From: Halanaerobium sp. MA284_MarDTE_T2
Lineage (GTDB): Bacteria > Bacillota > Halanaerobiia > Halanaerobiales > Halanaerobiaceae
Reading direction: 5' to 3'
DNA: 61,700 nt
Assembly: GCF_003337245.1 (NCBI RefSeq)
Contig: NZ_QPJE01000013.1
Span: 1-61,700 of the forward strand
Shown one piece after another: positions 16,892 through 25,741 of this stretch. The notes beneath the pieces are model-generated. The model searched no databases. It saw nothing but the letters and a program-made list of their open reading frames with translations, and was not told the origin of the DNA. Positions within the stretch are counted from its first letter, which is position 1. Each line of letters begins with the position of its first letter. The position numbers and the translations under genes were made by a program.

Positions 16892-17662
16892 ATGCTTTCT
16901 CATACAAGGAAAAATAAAATTTTAGAAATTTTAAAAAGACATAAACAAATCTCCACCCAGGAACTGGAAAAACAACTTTCTGTATCAGGTGCAACTATCC
17001 GCAATGATCTGACCCAGCTCGAAGAAAAGGGTTTAATAAAAAGAATTCACGGTGGTGCTGTTCTGCCAGAAAGAGAGAGCAAAAACAGCTTCCGCAGTTT
17101 CCACAAAAGAAGTGAAAAAAATGTGGAGGAAAAAAAGGCAATTGGAAAAGTGGCAAAAAACTATATAGAAAACGGTCAGACAATAATACTTGACGCCAGC
17201 TCTACAGTTCTCTACCTCCTTCCCTATCTAACCCAATACGAAAAACTGACAGTAATAACCAATGGCATTTATACCGCATTAGAACTTAAAAATGAAGAAG
17301 ACTTTAATGTTATTCTGCTGGGAGGAATTGTAAGGCCTAAATCCGGTTCTGTAGAAGGACTTATCGGCAGCTGTATGCTCAATGATATTTCTGCTAATCT
17401 GATGATTACTTCTGCGCACGGATTCAATGTCAAAAATGGATTAACAGATTTTAATTTTTATGAAGTAGAATTAAAGAAAAAAATGGTAGAAAAATCCGAC
17501 AGATTAATTGCAGTCCTGGATCATACTAAAATAGGTCATACTTCTGCTGCTCAATTTGCCAGCAGTAGTGAAATCGATCTCCTTATTACAGATTCTCAAA
17601 TAAATGATAAAGATCTTAAAGAAATAAAAGATTCCGGTATAGAAATAATTATTGGAAAATAG
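16892..17662 (+). CDS. DeoR/GlpR family transcriptional regulator
   Basis: Repressor of sugar metabolism genes, 256 aa, full length. The N-terminal winged HTH reads ILKRHKQISTQELEKQLSVSGATIRNDLTQLEEKGLIKRIHGGAV, with the IRNDL and HGGA signatures of the family. The C-terminal DeoR sensor domain (about 75-235) contains ILDASSTVLYL and VITNGIYTALEL, which bind sugar phosphates. It is divergent from the araM - HAD - dhaK operon and the only regulator adjacent to it, so that operon is the likely target (inference). Confidence 0.92.
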   Translation: MLSHTRKNKILEILKRHKQISTQELEKQLSVSGATIRNDLTQLEEKGLIKRIHGGAVLPERESKNSFRSFHKRSEKNVEEKKAIGKVAKNYIENGQTIILDASSTVLYLLPYLTQYEKLTVITNGIYTALELKNEEDFNVILLGGIVRPKSGSVEGLIGSCMLNDISANLMITSAHGFNVKNGLTDFNFYEVELKKKMVEKSDRLIAVLDHTKIGHTSAAQFASSSEIDLLITDSQINDKDLKEIKDSGIEIIIGK

Positions 17663-17758
17663 GAAAAAAATTAGAACAGTTAGACTTAAAAAAATATAAA
17701 GAAACATTTTTTATGTGCCGTGTTTTATTATATTTAAGTATTTAATGTACAGCCAAAT

Positions 17759-19012
17759 TTAACTGAAATTATCAAGCAGATAATCCTCTGCTTCTTTTGA
17801 CCAGAGCCCGTTATTTGCTTCAACTATATCTGCCAGCTCAGCGAACCTTTTATCAACTTCAGCTTTATCTCTTAATTTTTTAAGAGGTGTTAATTCCATA
17901 TTTATATTGGTATAAATCAGCTTCTTCCCTCCAGGAAGATCGGGTAAATTTAAAATAGTTTCTTCTGCACTATCAAGTCCACCAATATGTGTAATCATCT
18001 TGGCTGGTTTAAGACGCGATTCAGCAAAAAGATCAAGCGCCTCTCTCATATCAACATCATTACCACCAGATGAACCAGTAAAATGTGTATTTGAGTAGTG
18101 AACATTATAAAAATTTACTTCAGCAGAAAATTCTTTATCTGTTGGTCCAGCAAAAAAATGCAAATTGCCGTCATCTCCCAAAAGCTCATCTCCATCTTCT
18201 ACTAACTTTTTAATAGGAGCATAAACAAATACATCATCAATACCCTGTCCATGATTTAATTCTCTAATTTTCTCCAGATAATTTTCTTCTTCTGCTGGAT
18301 TTATATAGTGAAGCTCAATTCCGTCTTCAGCAGCTTCTTCTACAGAAAATATGTCAGCTGCTCGCTGAAGCCTTTTTTCATTTATATCTACCATAATTAA
18401 AAGAGAAGGTCTTCTATCAGAATGAAGTGCATAATCTAAAGCACCAAGACCCATAGGTCCTGCAGCACCTAAAAGAACAGTACTTCCTCTCTCAACAATT
18501 CCCATCTCATGTTTATAATCCTCTGTATGATGGTAAACAGACTTATACCCTCCGATCACACAGGAAATAGGTTCCGCCAGAGAAGCTTCAAAAAATGCAT
18601 CACCTTTATATTTAAAAATATAATCTGTCTCAATTACCTCAGATGGAATAATTACATATTCACTGTTTCCACCATAATATGGGTAAGAATATCCGGCTGT
18701 TACAGCTTTTCCTTCATAGACAAGGGCAGGCTGAATAGTAAATTTCTCACCTTTTTTATACTTATCCTTCCATTTTGAACCAACCTCTATTATCTCACCT
18801 GCAAATTCGTGGCCTGTAATAATCGGATTTTCTGAAACATTATCAGGTACACGTTTGTGGTCTGCACCCTGAAGAGCAGTTTTGTAGGTCGACATACAAA
18901 TGCTGTTTGTAACTACTTTTGCCAGAATCTCATCTTCTTTGATTTCAGGAAGCTCAAATTTTTCTAAACGAAGATCTTTTTTCCCATATAATCTGAGTGC
19001 TCTAGTTTTCAT
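17759..19012 (-). CDS. Zinc-type medium-chain dehydrogenase, L-sorbose-1-phosphate reductase-like
   Basis: NAD(P)-dependent polyol/ketose-phosphate dehydrogenase, 417 aa. The start MKTRALRLYGKKDLRLEKFELPEIKEDE, NPIITGHEFAGEIIEVG and GDAFFEASLAEPISCVIGGY match the SorE (sorbose-1-phosphate reductase) group as I remember it. The Rossmann loop is VLLGAAGPMGLGALDYA. The structural zinc Cys cluster of classic alcohol dehydrogenases is absent, as in SorE. Last gene of the aldolase - kinase group, 64 bases after the aldolase. A 25-bp motif shared with the proS leader lies just upstream (19036-19060). Confidence 0.85.
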   Translation of the reverse strand: MKTRALRLYGKKDLRLEKFELPEIKEDEILAKVVTNSICMSTYKTALQGADHKRVPDNVSENPIITGHEFAGEIIEVGSKWKDKYKKGEKFTIQPALVYEGKAVTAGYSYPYYGGNSEYVIIPSEVIETDYIFKYKGDAFFEASLAEPISCVIGGYKSVYHHTEDYKHEMGIVERGSTVLLGAAGPMGLGALDYALHSDRRPSLLIMVDINEKRLQRAADIFSVEEAAEDGIELHYINPAEEENYLEKIRELNHGQGIDDVFVYAPIKKLVEDGDELLGDDGNLHFFAGPTDKEFSAEVNFYNVHYSNTHFTGSSGGNDVDMREALDLFAESRLKPAKMITHIGGLDSAEETILNLPDLPGGKKLIYTNINMELTPLKKLRDKAEVDKRFAELADIVEANNGLWSKEAEDYLLDNFS

Positions 19013-19035
19013 ATTATTCCTCCTGGTTAATATTC

Positions 19036-19060
19036 CGTTACGTCAAATCTAATAGTTTTT
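19036..19060 (-). repeat. 25-bp motif shared with the proS leader
   Basis: CGTTACGTCAAATCTAATAG plus T5 is identical at 46032-46056. In both places it lies 20-25 bases upstream of a minus-strand start codon. Function unknown. Confidence 0.7.
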
Positions 19061-19075
19061 TGTTTCCTTTATCAA

Positions 19076-19936
19076 TCAAACTCTGTTATCAGCAAATAAA
19101 TCTTCTATTTTTCCAGCCACAGCATCACTTAGAGAATTTCTAATCGGTTCAAAAAGTACATCTGGAGTTGGGTCAATTCTTCCTTCTTGCTCTGCCTTTT
19201 TGGCAGCTTCTAAAAGTCCCTTATACATTGAAATTCTCAAATCAGCAAAGATGTTAATTTTTGCAATACCGTTTTTGATAGATTCCTGAACCTGTTCTAC
19301 AGGTGTACCAGAACCACCATGAAGTACCAAAGGAATCGAACTGATCTCATTAATCTCTTTTAAACGTTCAATATTTAATTCCGGTTCGGATTCATAAACA
19401 CCATGAGCGGTACCGATCGAAACTGCTAAAGCATCAACACCAGTTTTTTCGATAAATATTTTTACATCCTCTGCTCTGGTAAGCTGGGAATCTCCTTCTC
19501 TGCTGCCGTCAAGTTTCATTCCTCCCACATGCCCCAATTCAGCTTCAACTGTAACTCCTTTAGTATGTGCATAGTCAACTATTTCTTTTGTATTCTTAAT
19601 ATTTTCTTCAAAAGGAAGTTTAGAGCCATCATACATTACTGAAGTAAAACCATTATCAATCGCCTGTTTTATAAATTCGAAATTTTCCGCATGATCAAGG
19701 TGAAGCACAATTGGTATATCGTATTCTGGAGCAACTTTATTGATCAAACCTGCAATATAACTAAATCCTTTACCTTCAAGATCGTGTCTTAAAGACATTA
19801 AAATTACAGGTGATTTCTTCTTTTCTGCAGTATCCAAAATAGTTCTGATCATAAAATCTTCAATACAGTCAAACGCTGGAACTGCATAACCTTCTTTTCT
19901 TGCCTGGGGCAGTACTTCATTTAAATTAGTCAGCAT
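19076..19936 (-). CDS. Class II ketose-bisphosphate aldolase (GatY/KbaY/Fba type)
   Basis: Zinc-dependent aldolase that splits a ketose (bis)phosphate into dihydroxyacetone phosphate and an aldehyde, 286 aa. Motifs: VLHLDHAENFEFIKQAIDNGFTSVMYDGS (zinc His and catalytic Asp), TVEAELGHVGG, AVSIGTAHGVY and LVLHGGSG. Substrate range (fructose-1,6-bisphosphate, tagatose-bisphosphate, a ketose-1-phosphate) is not decidable; the kinase and dehydrogenase neighbours favour a dedicated sugar route. ATG at 19936 is taken because it is 10 bases from AAAGGAG; the ATG at 19945 touches that site. Confidence 0.9.
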   Translation of the reverse strand: MLTNLNEVLPQARKEGYAVPAFDCIEDFMIRTILDTAEKKKSPVILMSLRHDLEGKGFSYIAGLINKVAPEYDIPIVLHLDHAENFEFIKQAIDNGFTSVMYDGSKLPFEENIKNTKEIVDYAHTKGVTVEAELGHVGGMKLDGSREGDSQLTRAEDVKIFIEKTGVDALAVSIGTAHGVYESEPELNIERLKEINEISSIPLVLHGGSGTPVEQVQESIKNGIAKINIFADLRISMYKGLLEAAKKAEQEGRIDPTPDVLFEPIRNSLSDAVAGKIEDLFADNRV

Positions 19937-20063
19937 AATTATCATTCTCCTTTTTTAGACCTGGGATAGTAATTTATTTTAATAAAATAAATAAAAATTT
20001 TAGGGGTTTTTGAAACTTAATTTTAAAAAATATAGTCATTCAAGATTTATTTGATATTTTATT

Positions 20064-20111
20064 CCTGTTTTCTCTCTTATTGAAGTTATTAAATTATTAC
20101 GAGAAAACAGG
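20064..20111. promoter_or_regulatory. Perfect 11-bp inverted repeat in the aldolase leader
   Basis: CCTGTTTTCTC (20064-20074) pairs with GAGAAAACAGG (20101-20111) around 26 bases, in the 266-base gap between the kinase stop and the aldolase start. No strong T run follows, so an operator or leader structure is as likely as a terminator. A direct repeat AATTGATCAGTTT lies at 20189-20217. Confidence 0.5.
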
Positions 20112-20202
20112 TTGGTGTTTATTAACCCATCATCTTAATAGTCATTTAACAAAGCAGTTATACAACTTGACAAACATCGAAATGAGTTTAATTGATCAGT
20201 TT

Positions 20203-21735
20203 TTAATTGATCAGTTTATCAACATTGTTTCTGATTTCATAATTAGCTTTAAATATATCTTTAAGAGCTGGGTACAAATGTTTATATACTCTTTCATAGT
20301 ATTCTTCATAAATTTCGTTGATCTTTGGATCTGGCTCAATTTTATCAATAAGTTCTAGTTTTTCTTTTGCCACTTCATAACTTTCAAATAAGCCAACACC
20401 ATTACCGGCAATATAAGCTGATCCTACTTCAGCACTTACATGACCGCCAATGTAAACAACATTCATGTTCAGGGTGTTTGCTAAAATTTCTCTCAGTAAT
20501 TTACTTTTAGCCATACCACCTGTTACAACCATATCTTCACTAATTTCAGTACCTGAGGCTCTAATGTATTTCAAGTTGTCAAGCAGAGCATATGCTACAG
20601 ATTCGAGTCCAGCTCTAAATACATTGGCCCTGGTGTGGTCTGTGGATAAACCAAAAATAACTCCTCTAGCTCTTGCATCCCAAACAGGTGATCTTTCACC
20701 TGCAAAATACGGCAGGATAGTTAATCCATCTGAACCAGGTTTGATTTTTGCTGCTTCTTCATTCATTTTATCATAGGCATCTTCAGCTTCATGTGCCATG
20801 ATATTTTCTCTAATCCACTTATATACTCCACCTGTAAATACAGGTGCTGCACTAGTTAGATACATATCAGGATAACCAGGGGCGGGGGTAACAAGCATAT
20901 TTTCTGCAAAGTCATCAGATTTTCCTAAAAATCCCCAAACTGCTGAAGTACCTAAGGCTACAACATTTTCTCCAACTTCACTAATACCAGCAGCCATTAC
21001 ACTAGCAAATGCATCTCCTGCTCCAGCAACAACTGGAATACCAGGTTCCAACCCCGTTTCTTCACTTATTTCTGGAAGAGTTTCTCCAATTATTTCTTCA
21101 GGCCTAACAAGATCGGGCATCTTATTAATATCCAGTCCAAGTTTATTGAACATTTCAGCATCCCACTGCTTTTTGCGGATATCGAACCCTATACCTGTAC
21201 AGGCAGCCTGAGTATAATCCATACAGATTGTTCCAGTTAGTTTGTTAAGTACATAATCTTTAATGTTTACAAATTTATCTGCTTTTCCGTAAATCCCAGG
21301 CTCCTTATTTTTCAGCCAGAGCAGTTCCACCAAAGCATAATAGGAGTCAACAGTGTTTCCACTTAACTCAAATACTTTGTCTACACCAATATTATCTTTT
21401 ATCCATTCAGCTTCTTCTGTACCTCTTCTGTCCAGCCATAAAATTGCAGGAGCTAAGGGTTCTCCATTTTTATCTATCGGTAAAACATCTGGAGTTAACC
21501 CGCTGACACCAAGTCCCACAATGTCGCCATTTTGTTCTTCAACCCAATTTGTAGCCTCTTTAACTACCTCACAAAAACTGTTCCAATATACCTCTGCTTC
21601 CTGTTCAGCCCAACCTGCTTTAGGTATATTATACCCGTGGTTGGTGTAAAATGAATTTTCAAATTCACCTTCTTCATTAATGATCGCCGCCCTTGCGCCA
21701 CTTGTGCCTATATCTACTCCTAATACATACTTCAT
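20203..21735 (-). CDS. FGGY family carbohydrate kinase (xylulokinase-like)
   Basis: ATP-dependent sugar kinase, 510 aa, normal length. The N-terminal FGGY domain starts VLGVDIGTSGARAAIINEEG and has GLGVSGLTPDVLPID and PAILWLDRRGTEEAEW; the C-terminal domain has ALGTSAVWGFLG, LPYFAGERSPVWD and VVTGGMAKSKLLREILANTL. Xylulokinase is the nearest well-known type, but related ketoses or polyols are possible. Shine-Dalgarno AGGAGG precedes the ATG. Its leader holds a strong terminator hairpin (21806-21856), and the gene upstream encodes the antiterminator GlpP, so control by antitermination is plausible. Confidence 0.92.
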   Translation of the reverse strand: MKYVLGVDIGTSGARAAIINEEGEFENSFYTNHGYNIPKAGWAEQEAEVYWNSFCEVVKEATNWVEEQNGDIVGLGVSGLTPDVLPIDKNGEPLAPAILWLDRRGTEEAEWIKDNIGVDKVFELSGNTVDSYYALVELLWLKNKEPGIYGKADKFVNIKDYVLNKLTGTICMDYTQAACTGIGFDIRKKQWDAEMFNKLGLDINKMPDLVRPEEIIGETLPEISEETGLEPGIPVVAGAGDAFASVMAAGISEVGENVVALGTSAVWGFLGKSDDFAENMLVTPAPGYPDMYLTSAAPVFTGGVYKWIRENIMAHEAEDAYDKMNEEAAKIKPGSDGLTILPYFAGERSPVWDARARGVIFGLSTDHTRANVFRAGLESVAYALLDNLKYIRASGTEISEDMVVTGGMAKSKLLREILANTLNMNVVYIGGHVSAEVGSAYIAGNGVGLFESYEVAKEKLELIDKIEPDPKINEIYEEYYERVYKHLYPALKDIFKANYEIRNNVDKLIN

Positions 21736-21805
21736 ATAATTTTCCCTCCTAATTTTGATATATGTTAATTGTTAAAAACAGCAAAATTTAAAATCTAAAC
21801 ATAAA

Positions 21806-21856
21806 AACCCCACTCTAGAACAACAGAAAATATCCTATTGTCTAAAAGCGGGGTTT
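21806..21856 (-). terminator. Terminator between glpP and the FGGY kinase, possible antitermination site
   Basis: On the minus strand AAACCCCGCT pairs with AGTGGGGTTT across a long loop containing TAGACAATAGGA and TGTTGTTCTAGA, followed by TTTTATG. It sits 70-120 bases before the kinase ATG. It can end glpP transcription or attenuate the kinase operon. Confidence 0.75.
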
Positions 21857-21990
21857 CTTATCACATACCCTTTTGATTGATTTTGTTTTGATTAATATAA
21901 TAAAAGTGTTGATCATTAATATTTTGTTTTAATATTTTGAAAATTAAGGAACTTAGATTACGGTTTAGAAGGAATTAATAAATAAAGAAT

Positions 21991-22563
21991 TTAGGGCCAT
22001 AAATCTTTGCTGCTGGTAGTCAATCCATCTAGACCGGCTTCAAATATTTTTTCTACAAATTTTCGATTATCTATATAGCCGGCTGCCAGCAGTGGTATAT
22101 CTGGATTCACACTTTTTATTTTTTTTTTAACCTTCAAAGCTAAAGGTGAAGGCAGCAGTTCACATGCATCAGGATTTGAGCTCCTCAAACTTTCTAGCGC
22201 AAAATCTGTTGACATAGAATCCATAAAAAAGAAACGCTGGACAGCATAAAGGCCTTCTTTTTTAGCCAAACTTATAGTCTGGGGATTGGTGGAAAATAAT
22301 CCATCTACCCGAAAAAAGTTTTTTAGTAATTTTATTCCAGTATGATCTGCTTTAAAACCACCTATTAAGTTGGTATGAACAAAAACAAATTTACTCTTTT
22401 TATGGCAGGTTTCCGAGATAGATTTTAAATTACCAATATGAACATTGGATAAATAAAGGACAGGAGCAGAACTCTTAAGGGCCTCATTAAGATATTTCAG
22501 CTTTTTTACAGATGGAATAATGAGTTTATCAGAAAAAATGTCTCCAACTCTTCTTTTGTTCAT
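21991..22563 (-). CDS. glpP: GlpP-type glycerol-3-phosphate-responsive antiterminator
   Basis: RNA-binding antiterminator of a TIM-barrel-like family, 190 aa. Characteristic segments are VLYLSNVHIGNLKSI, FVFVHTNLIGGFKADHTGIKLL, FFFMDSMSTDFALESL and PLLAAGYIDNRKFVEKIFEAGLDGLTTSSKDLW. In Bacillus GlpP with glycerol-3-phosphate prevents termination in leaders of glpFK and glpD. No glycerol kinase or facilitator gene is in the window; the nearest downstream gene with a leader terminator is the FGGY kinase. The ribosome-binding site is weak. A degenerate MITE copy lies upstream. Confidence 0.9.
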   Translation of the reverse strand: MNKRRVGDIFSDKLIIPSVKKLKYLNEALKSSAPVLYLSNVHIGNLKSISETCHKKSKFVFVHTNLIGGFKADHTGIKLLKNFFRVDGLFSTNPQTISLAKKEGLYAVQRFFFMDSMSTDFALESLRSSNPDACELLPSPLALKVKKKIKSVNPDIPLLAAGYIDNRKFVEKIFEAGLDGLTTSSKDLWP

Positions 22564-22702
22564 TTTGATCTTTATTCACAACCTTTTATTATTCTTCACT
22601 TATACTTTTACTTATTATCATATTTATAATTATAACATTAAATTTGAAACAAGTCAAAAGATTATGAAAAAGGACAGCAATTAATTTTTACCCTTTATTG
22701 CT

Positions 22703-22930
22703 GGAGAGAAATAGGGTCGAACTACAAAATGTAATCCCTCATATTAGCTACATCCTACAGTATTCAGGACACCAGCACATCCTGTGCGTCAAAATCATGA
22801 ATCAGGAGAACTCTTTAATTAATGTACCATATTTTCGTACCATAGTTGAGTTTTAAATGAATCTAAAAATTACATTTATAAAGAAATCTCTTTTTTTGCA
22901 TCTCTAAAAATAATTTTGGAGAAACTCTTT
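22703..22930 (-). mobile_element. Diverged copy of the nested-palindrome MITE-like element
   Basis: Shares GAAATAGGGTCGAACT, TTGAGTTTTAAATGAATCTAAAAAT and the end TTTTGGAGAAACTC with the element at 47384-47642, in the same orientation, but the stems are decayed and the middle is rearranged. The rest of the 589-base gap 22564-23152 holds nothing I recognise. Confidence 0.6.
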
Positions 22931-23152
22931 AATATGAATGAAAATTTGCAATTTTAAATCAATATTCTGAATTATTTCACCAATACAAACTGCAGACAGC
23001 AGTACAGCCTGTATTGGTTTGGTTTTAATATATTTTTATAATATTTGTATTAATTGATAAGTTATTTTGCTACAAACTTTTGTGGTATAAATTCAAATTA
23101 TGCTGCTAAACTCCGTACAGTATTGAAATTTAATTTAACATTTATTTTTCCT

Positions 23153-23806
23153 CTATTTAGCACCCTGGGTTTTATTCCAGTCATCCAAAAATTTCTCAAT
23201 GCCTATATCTGTAAGGGGATGCTGGGAAAGTTTTTCTATTACATTAAATGGGATAGTTGCAATATCTGCCCCGGCAAGTGCTGCCTCTTTGACATGCATG
23301 GGGTGTCTTATACTGGCAGAAATAATTTCAGTTTCTATACCATAGTTATCAAAAATCTGCACTATTTCTCTTACAAGGTTCATACCATCTGCTGCTATAT
23401 CATCCAATCTTCCTATAAAGGGACTTACATAGGCTGCTCCTGCTTTTGCAGCCAGAAGTGCCTGATTAGCCGAAAAAACAAGGGTCACATTTGTATCTAT
23501 ACCCTGTTCACTAAGTGCTTTAACAGCTTTCATTCCCTCCATTGTCATCGGAATCTTAACAACTACATTATCAGCTATCTCGGCCAGTTCTTCTGCCTCT
23601 TTAATCATCTCTTCAGCTTTGAGACCAACCACTTCTGCACTAACCGGGCCATCCACTATTTCACAGATCTCTTTTATTCTTGTCTCAAATTCAATATCTC
23701 CCTCTTTTGCCACCAAAGATGGATTTGTTGTCACACCATCTATTAAACCATAACTTTCTGCTTCTTTAATTTCTTCAAGATTGGCAGTATCAATAAAAAA
23801 TTTCAA
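23153..23806 (-). CDS. FSA/TalC-type transaldolase or fructose-6-phosphate aldolase
   Basis: Small Schiff-base aldolase, 217 aa. It begins [13 protein letters not shown] with [17 protein letters not shown], and the catalytic lysine is Lys84 in [45 protein letters not shown] and [27 protein letters not shown] are typical of this short subfamily. It starts with TTG at 23806. It precedes glpP and follows rpiB in the carbohydrate set. Members act either as true transaldolases or as fructose-6-phosphate/dihydroxyacetone aldolases; sequence alone does not decide which. Confidence 0.92.
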   Translation of the reverse strand: MKFFIDTANLEEIKEAESYGLIDGVTTNPSLVAKEGDIEFETRIKEICEIVDGPVSAEVVGLKAEEMIKEAEELAEIADNVVVKIPMTMEGMKAVKALSEQGIDTNVTLVFSANQALLAAKAGAAYVSPFIGRLDDIAADGMNLVREIVQIFDNYGIETEIISASIRHPMHVKEAALAGADIATIPFNVIEKLSQHPLTDIGIEKFLDDWNKTQGAK

Positions 23807-24004
23807 TCTTATCAGCCCCTTATAATTTATAGTAATTTATATTGTAGATTTTTGTATACTGATTTTTTTATTAGAACAAAATGTCCTTCGGACTTCTTTA
23901 TTACAGTAAGGTTAAATTTTGTTGACGTCGAAAATTATGAATCCATAAATTTTATCCACAATAAACCACCTGGTATAATTTCCTAGACATTAAAAAATAC
24001 TGGT

Positions 24005-24487
24005 TTATTCAATTCCCTTAAAATTCTCTTTTTCTATCTCATAAATCTCTTTTAGTTTTGGGGTTGAACGTCCAGGTTTAAATTCCAGTCCAAGCCATTC
24101 TTTAACTATTTTCTTTGCCAGTTCTGGCCCGGTTATTCTGGAACCAAGTGTAATAACATTTGCATCATTACTTAAGCTGGCCCGTTCTGCTGCATAGCTG
24201 TCATAAACCTGAGCAGCATATATTTTGGGAAATTTGTTAGCTGTAATTGCCATACCGATTCCCGTACCGCAGAGTAAAATACCTTTTTTTTCATAATCGC
24301 TTTCTACTATCTTTTCTACAGCTCTTTTTGCCACTGATGGGTAATACTCATCCTCATCAGCTGAATTAAGACCCACATCTTCATATTCTATTTCTTCTTC
24401 TTCCAGCAGTTCTTTTAAAACTTCTTTTAATTCAACAGCTGCCTTTGCTGCACCAATAACAATTTTCTTTTTAGCTTTTTTACTCAT
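24005..24487 (-). CDS. RpiB/LacAB family sugar-phosphate isomerase, divergent
   Basis: Aldose-ketose phosphate isomerase fold, 160 aa. The Cys loop GILLCGTGIGMAITANKFP (Cys73) and NDANVITLGSRITGPELAKKIV are conserved. Two RpiB hallmarks are missing: the N-terminal SDHAG motif reads AAKAA (residues 13-17), and the ring-opening His before NDANV is Ser106. LacA and short-chain (tetrose-phosphate) isomerases of the family also vary at these places, so ribose-5-phosphate is not a safe substrate call. Strong Shine-Dalgarno AGGAGGTGGGG. It lies in the same gene row as the transaldolase and SorC regulator. Confidence 0.85.
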   Translation of the reverse strand: MSKKAKKKIVIGAAKAAVELKEVLKELLEEEEIEYEDVGLNSADEDEYYPSVAKRAVEKIVESDYEKKGILLCGTGIGMAITANKFPKIYAAQVYDSYAAERASLSNDANVITLGSRITGPELAKKIVKEWLGLEFKPGRSTPKLKEIYEIEKENFKGIE

Positions 24488-24723
24488 TTCCCCACCTCCT
24501 AATTGCTGATTTATAAATTAAATTTTAAAAATTATCTTTTATTTTCTTTAATTTAAATATTAACACAATATGAAAGCAAAAGCAAGCATATTTTATTATT
24601 TATTTTTATTTATTTTTATATTTTTTTATTTAAGCTGAATTAATAAAAATTAGTAAAATACATTAAATACTAATTTTAAAAAATAATTTAAATTAATGAT
24701 TTCAAATGAAAACTGAAGATAAT

Positions 24724-25680
24724 TTATTCTGATTTTTCTATTATTTTTCTGGCGGTAATTTCATCTGTTATCAATATATCGATTAAATTTCCTCTAAGTG
24801 TGGCCAGTATAGCATCTAACTTTTCTTCACCACCGGCAACTCCAGCTACTGTCTTCATTTCTTTTAGTGTATCAAGACTTACCCCTATTGTTCTCTTATC
24901 AATTTCAGGGATACAAACTTCACCATTTTTATCAAAAAATCTCCAGCAGATATCTCCAACAGAATTGTGATTCATTAAAAGATTTATCTCTTCCTGATTA
25001 AAATAACCGGTTTCCTTTAAAGTGGATTTTTCTATTTCAGGGCCAATCCCCACAAAAGCTATATTTGCTTCTTTCGATTTTTCCAGCACTTCTTTAGTTT
25101 CCTGATTGTTTTTCAAATTTTCTCCAATATCAGGACTGTCCACAACAGCAGGTGCATAAAGATAATAGCCTTTCCCCTGGTATTTATTCAATATTTTTTC
25201 CACTAAAATATTGGCCTGAATATCTGTCACCAGATTCCTCGATCCACCAACCATAGAAACTACCTTTAGATTATCTACAGATTTATTGAAATTTAAATTT
25301 TTTACCATAGAACGCAGGGTTGTTCCCCAGGAGATAGCTATTGTCATACCACTTTTTACTACATCTTCAAAATACTGTGCGGCTGCTTTGCCTATTCTAT
25401 CTTTTAAGTCATTATATTTCTCATCATATTCTGCAATAACAGCATTTTTAAGTCCAAATTTTTTAACCAGCTTGTCTTCCAGGTCCAGCATATGGCATTT
25501 ATCTTTTACATCTATAATTTTAAACTGAACAATTCCTTCTTCTTCTGCCTCTTTCAGCATTTTAGAAACAGTAGGACGAGAAATATAAAGTCTGTCAGCA
25601 ATTTCCTGCTGGGTTAAACCTTCATTATAATAATATCTTGCTGCTTTAAGCTTTTTACAGTACCTTTTATTTTCATCCAT
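24724..25680 (-). CDS. SorC family sugar-binding transcriptional regulator
   Basis: 318-aa regulator. The N-terminal HTH reads YYNEGLTQQEIADRLYISRPTVSKMLKEAEEEGIV; the remainder is the sugar-phosphate-binding domain with ISWGTTLRSMV, VVSMVGGSRN, VGIGPEIEKSTL, VGDICWRFFDKNG and VAGGEEKLDAILATLRGNLIDILITDE. SorC proteins respond to sugar phosphates and control adjacent catabolic operons, so it most likely regulates rpiB, the transaldolase and perhaps the kinase/aldolase/dehydrogenase genes downstream. The start ATG at 25680 follows GAGAGGGGAA. Confidence 0.92.
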   Translation of the reverse strand: MDENKRYCKKLKAARYYYNEGLTQQEIADRLYISRPTVSKMLKEAEEEGIVQFKIIDVKDKCHMLDLEDKLVKKFGLKNAVIAEYDEKYNDLKDRIGKAAAQYFEDVVKSGMTIAISWGTTLRSMVKNLNFNKSVDNLKVVSMVGGSRNLVTDIQANILVEKILNKYQGKGYYLYAPAVVDSPDIGENLKNNQETKEVLEKSKEANIAFVGIGPEIEKSTLKETGYFNQEEINLLMNHNSVGDICWRFFDKNGEVCIPEIDKRTIGVSLDTLKEMKTVAGVAGGEEKLDAILATLRGNLIDILITDEITARKIIEKSE

Positions 25681-25741
25681 GTTAAAATTCCCCTCTCCAT
25701 CCAGACAAACAGCAATTTTCCCATGTCAAGCAAATATTTAA

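Noticed and set aside
22703-22930. tRNA-like segment (GGGTCGAACT) in the gap before glpP
   Set aside because: The motif belongs to the diverged MITE copy; no acceptor or anticodon stems can be drawn.
23054-23746. Long open frame on the plus strand opposite the transaldolase
   Set aside because: It is a shadow of the well-supported minus-strand gene: rich in Phe, Tyr, Cys and Ile, with no family match or ribosome-binding site.
23880-23900. GTCC-TTC-GGAC mini-hairpin after rpiB as terminator
   Set aside because: Stem of only four pairs and a poor T run; not convincing.
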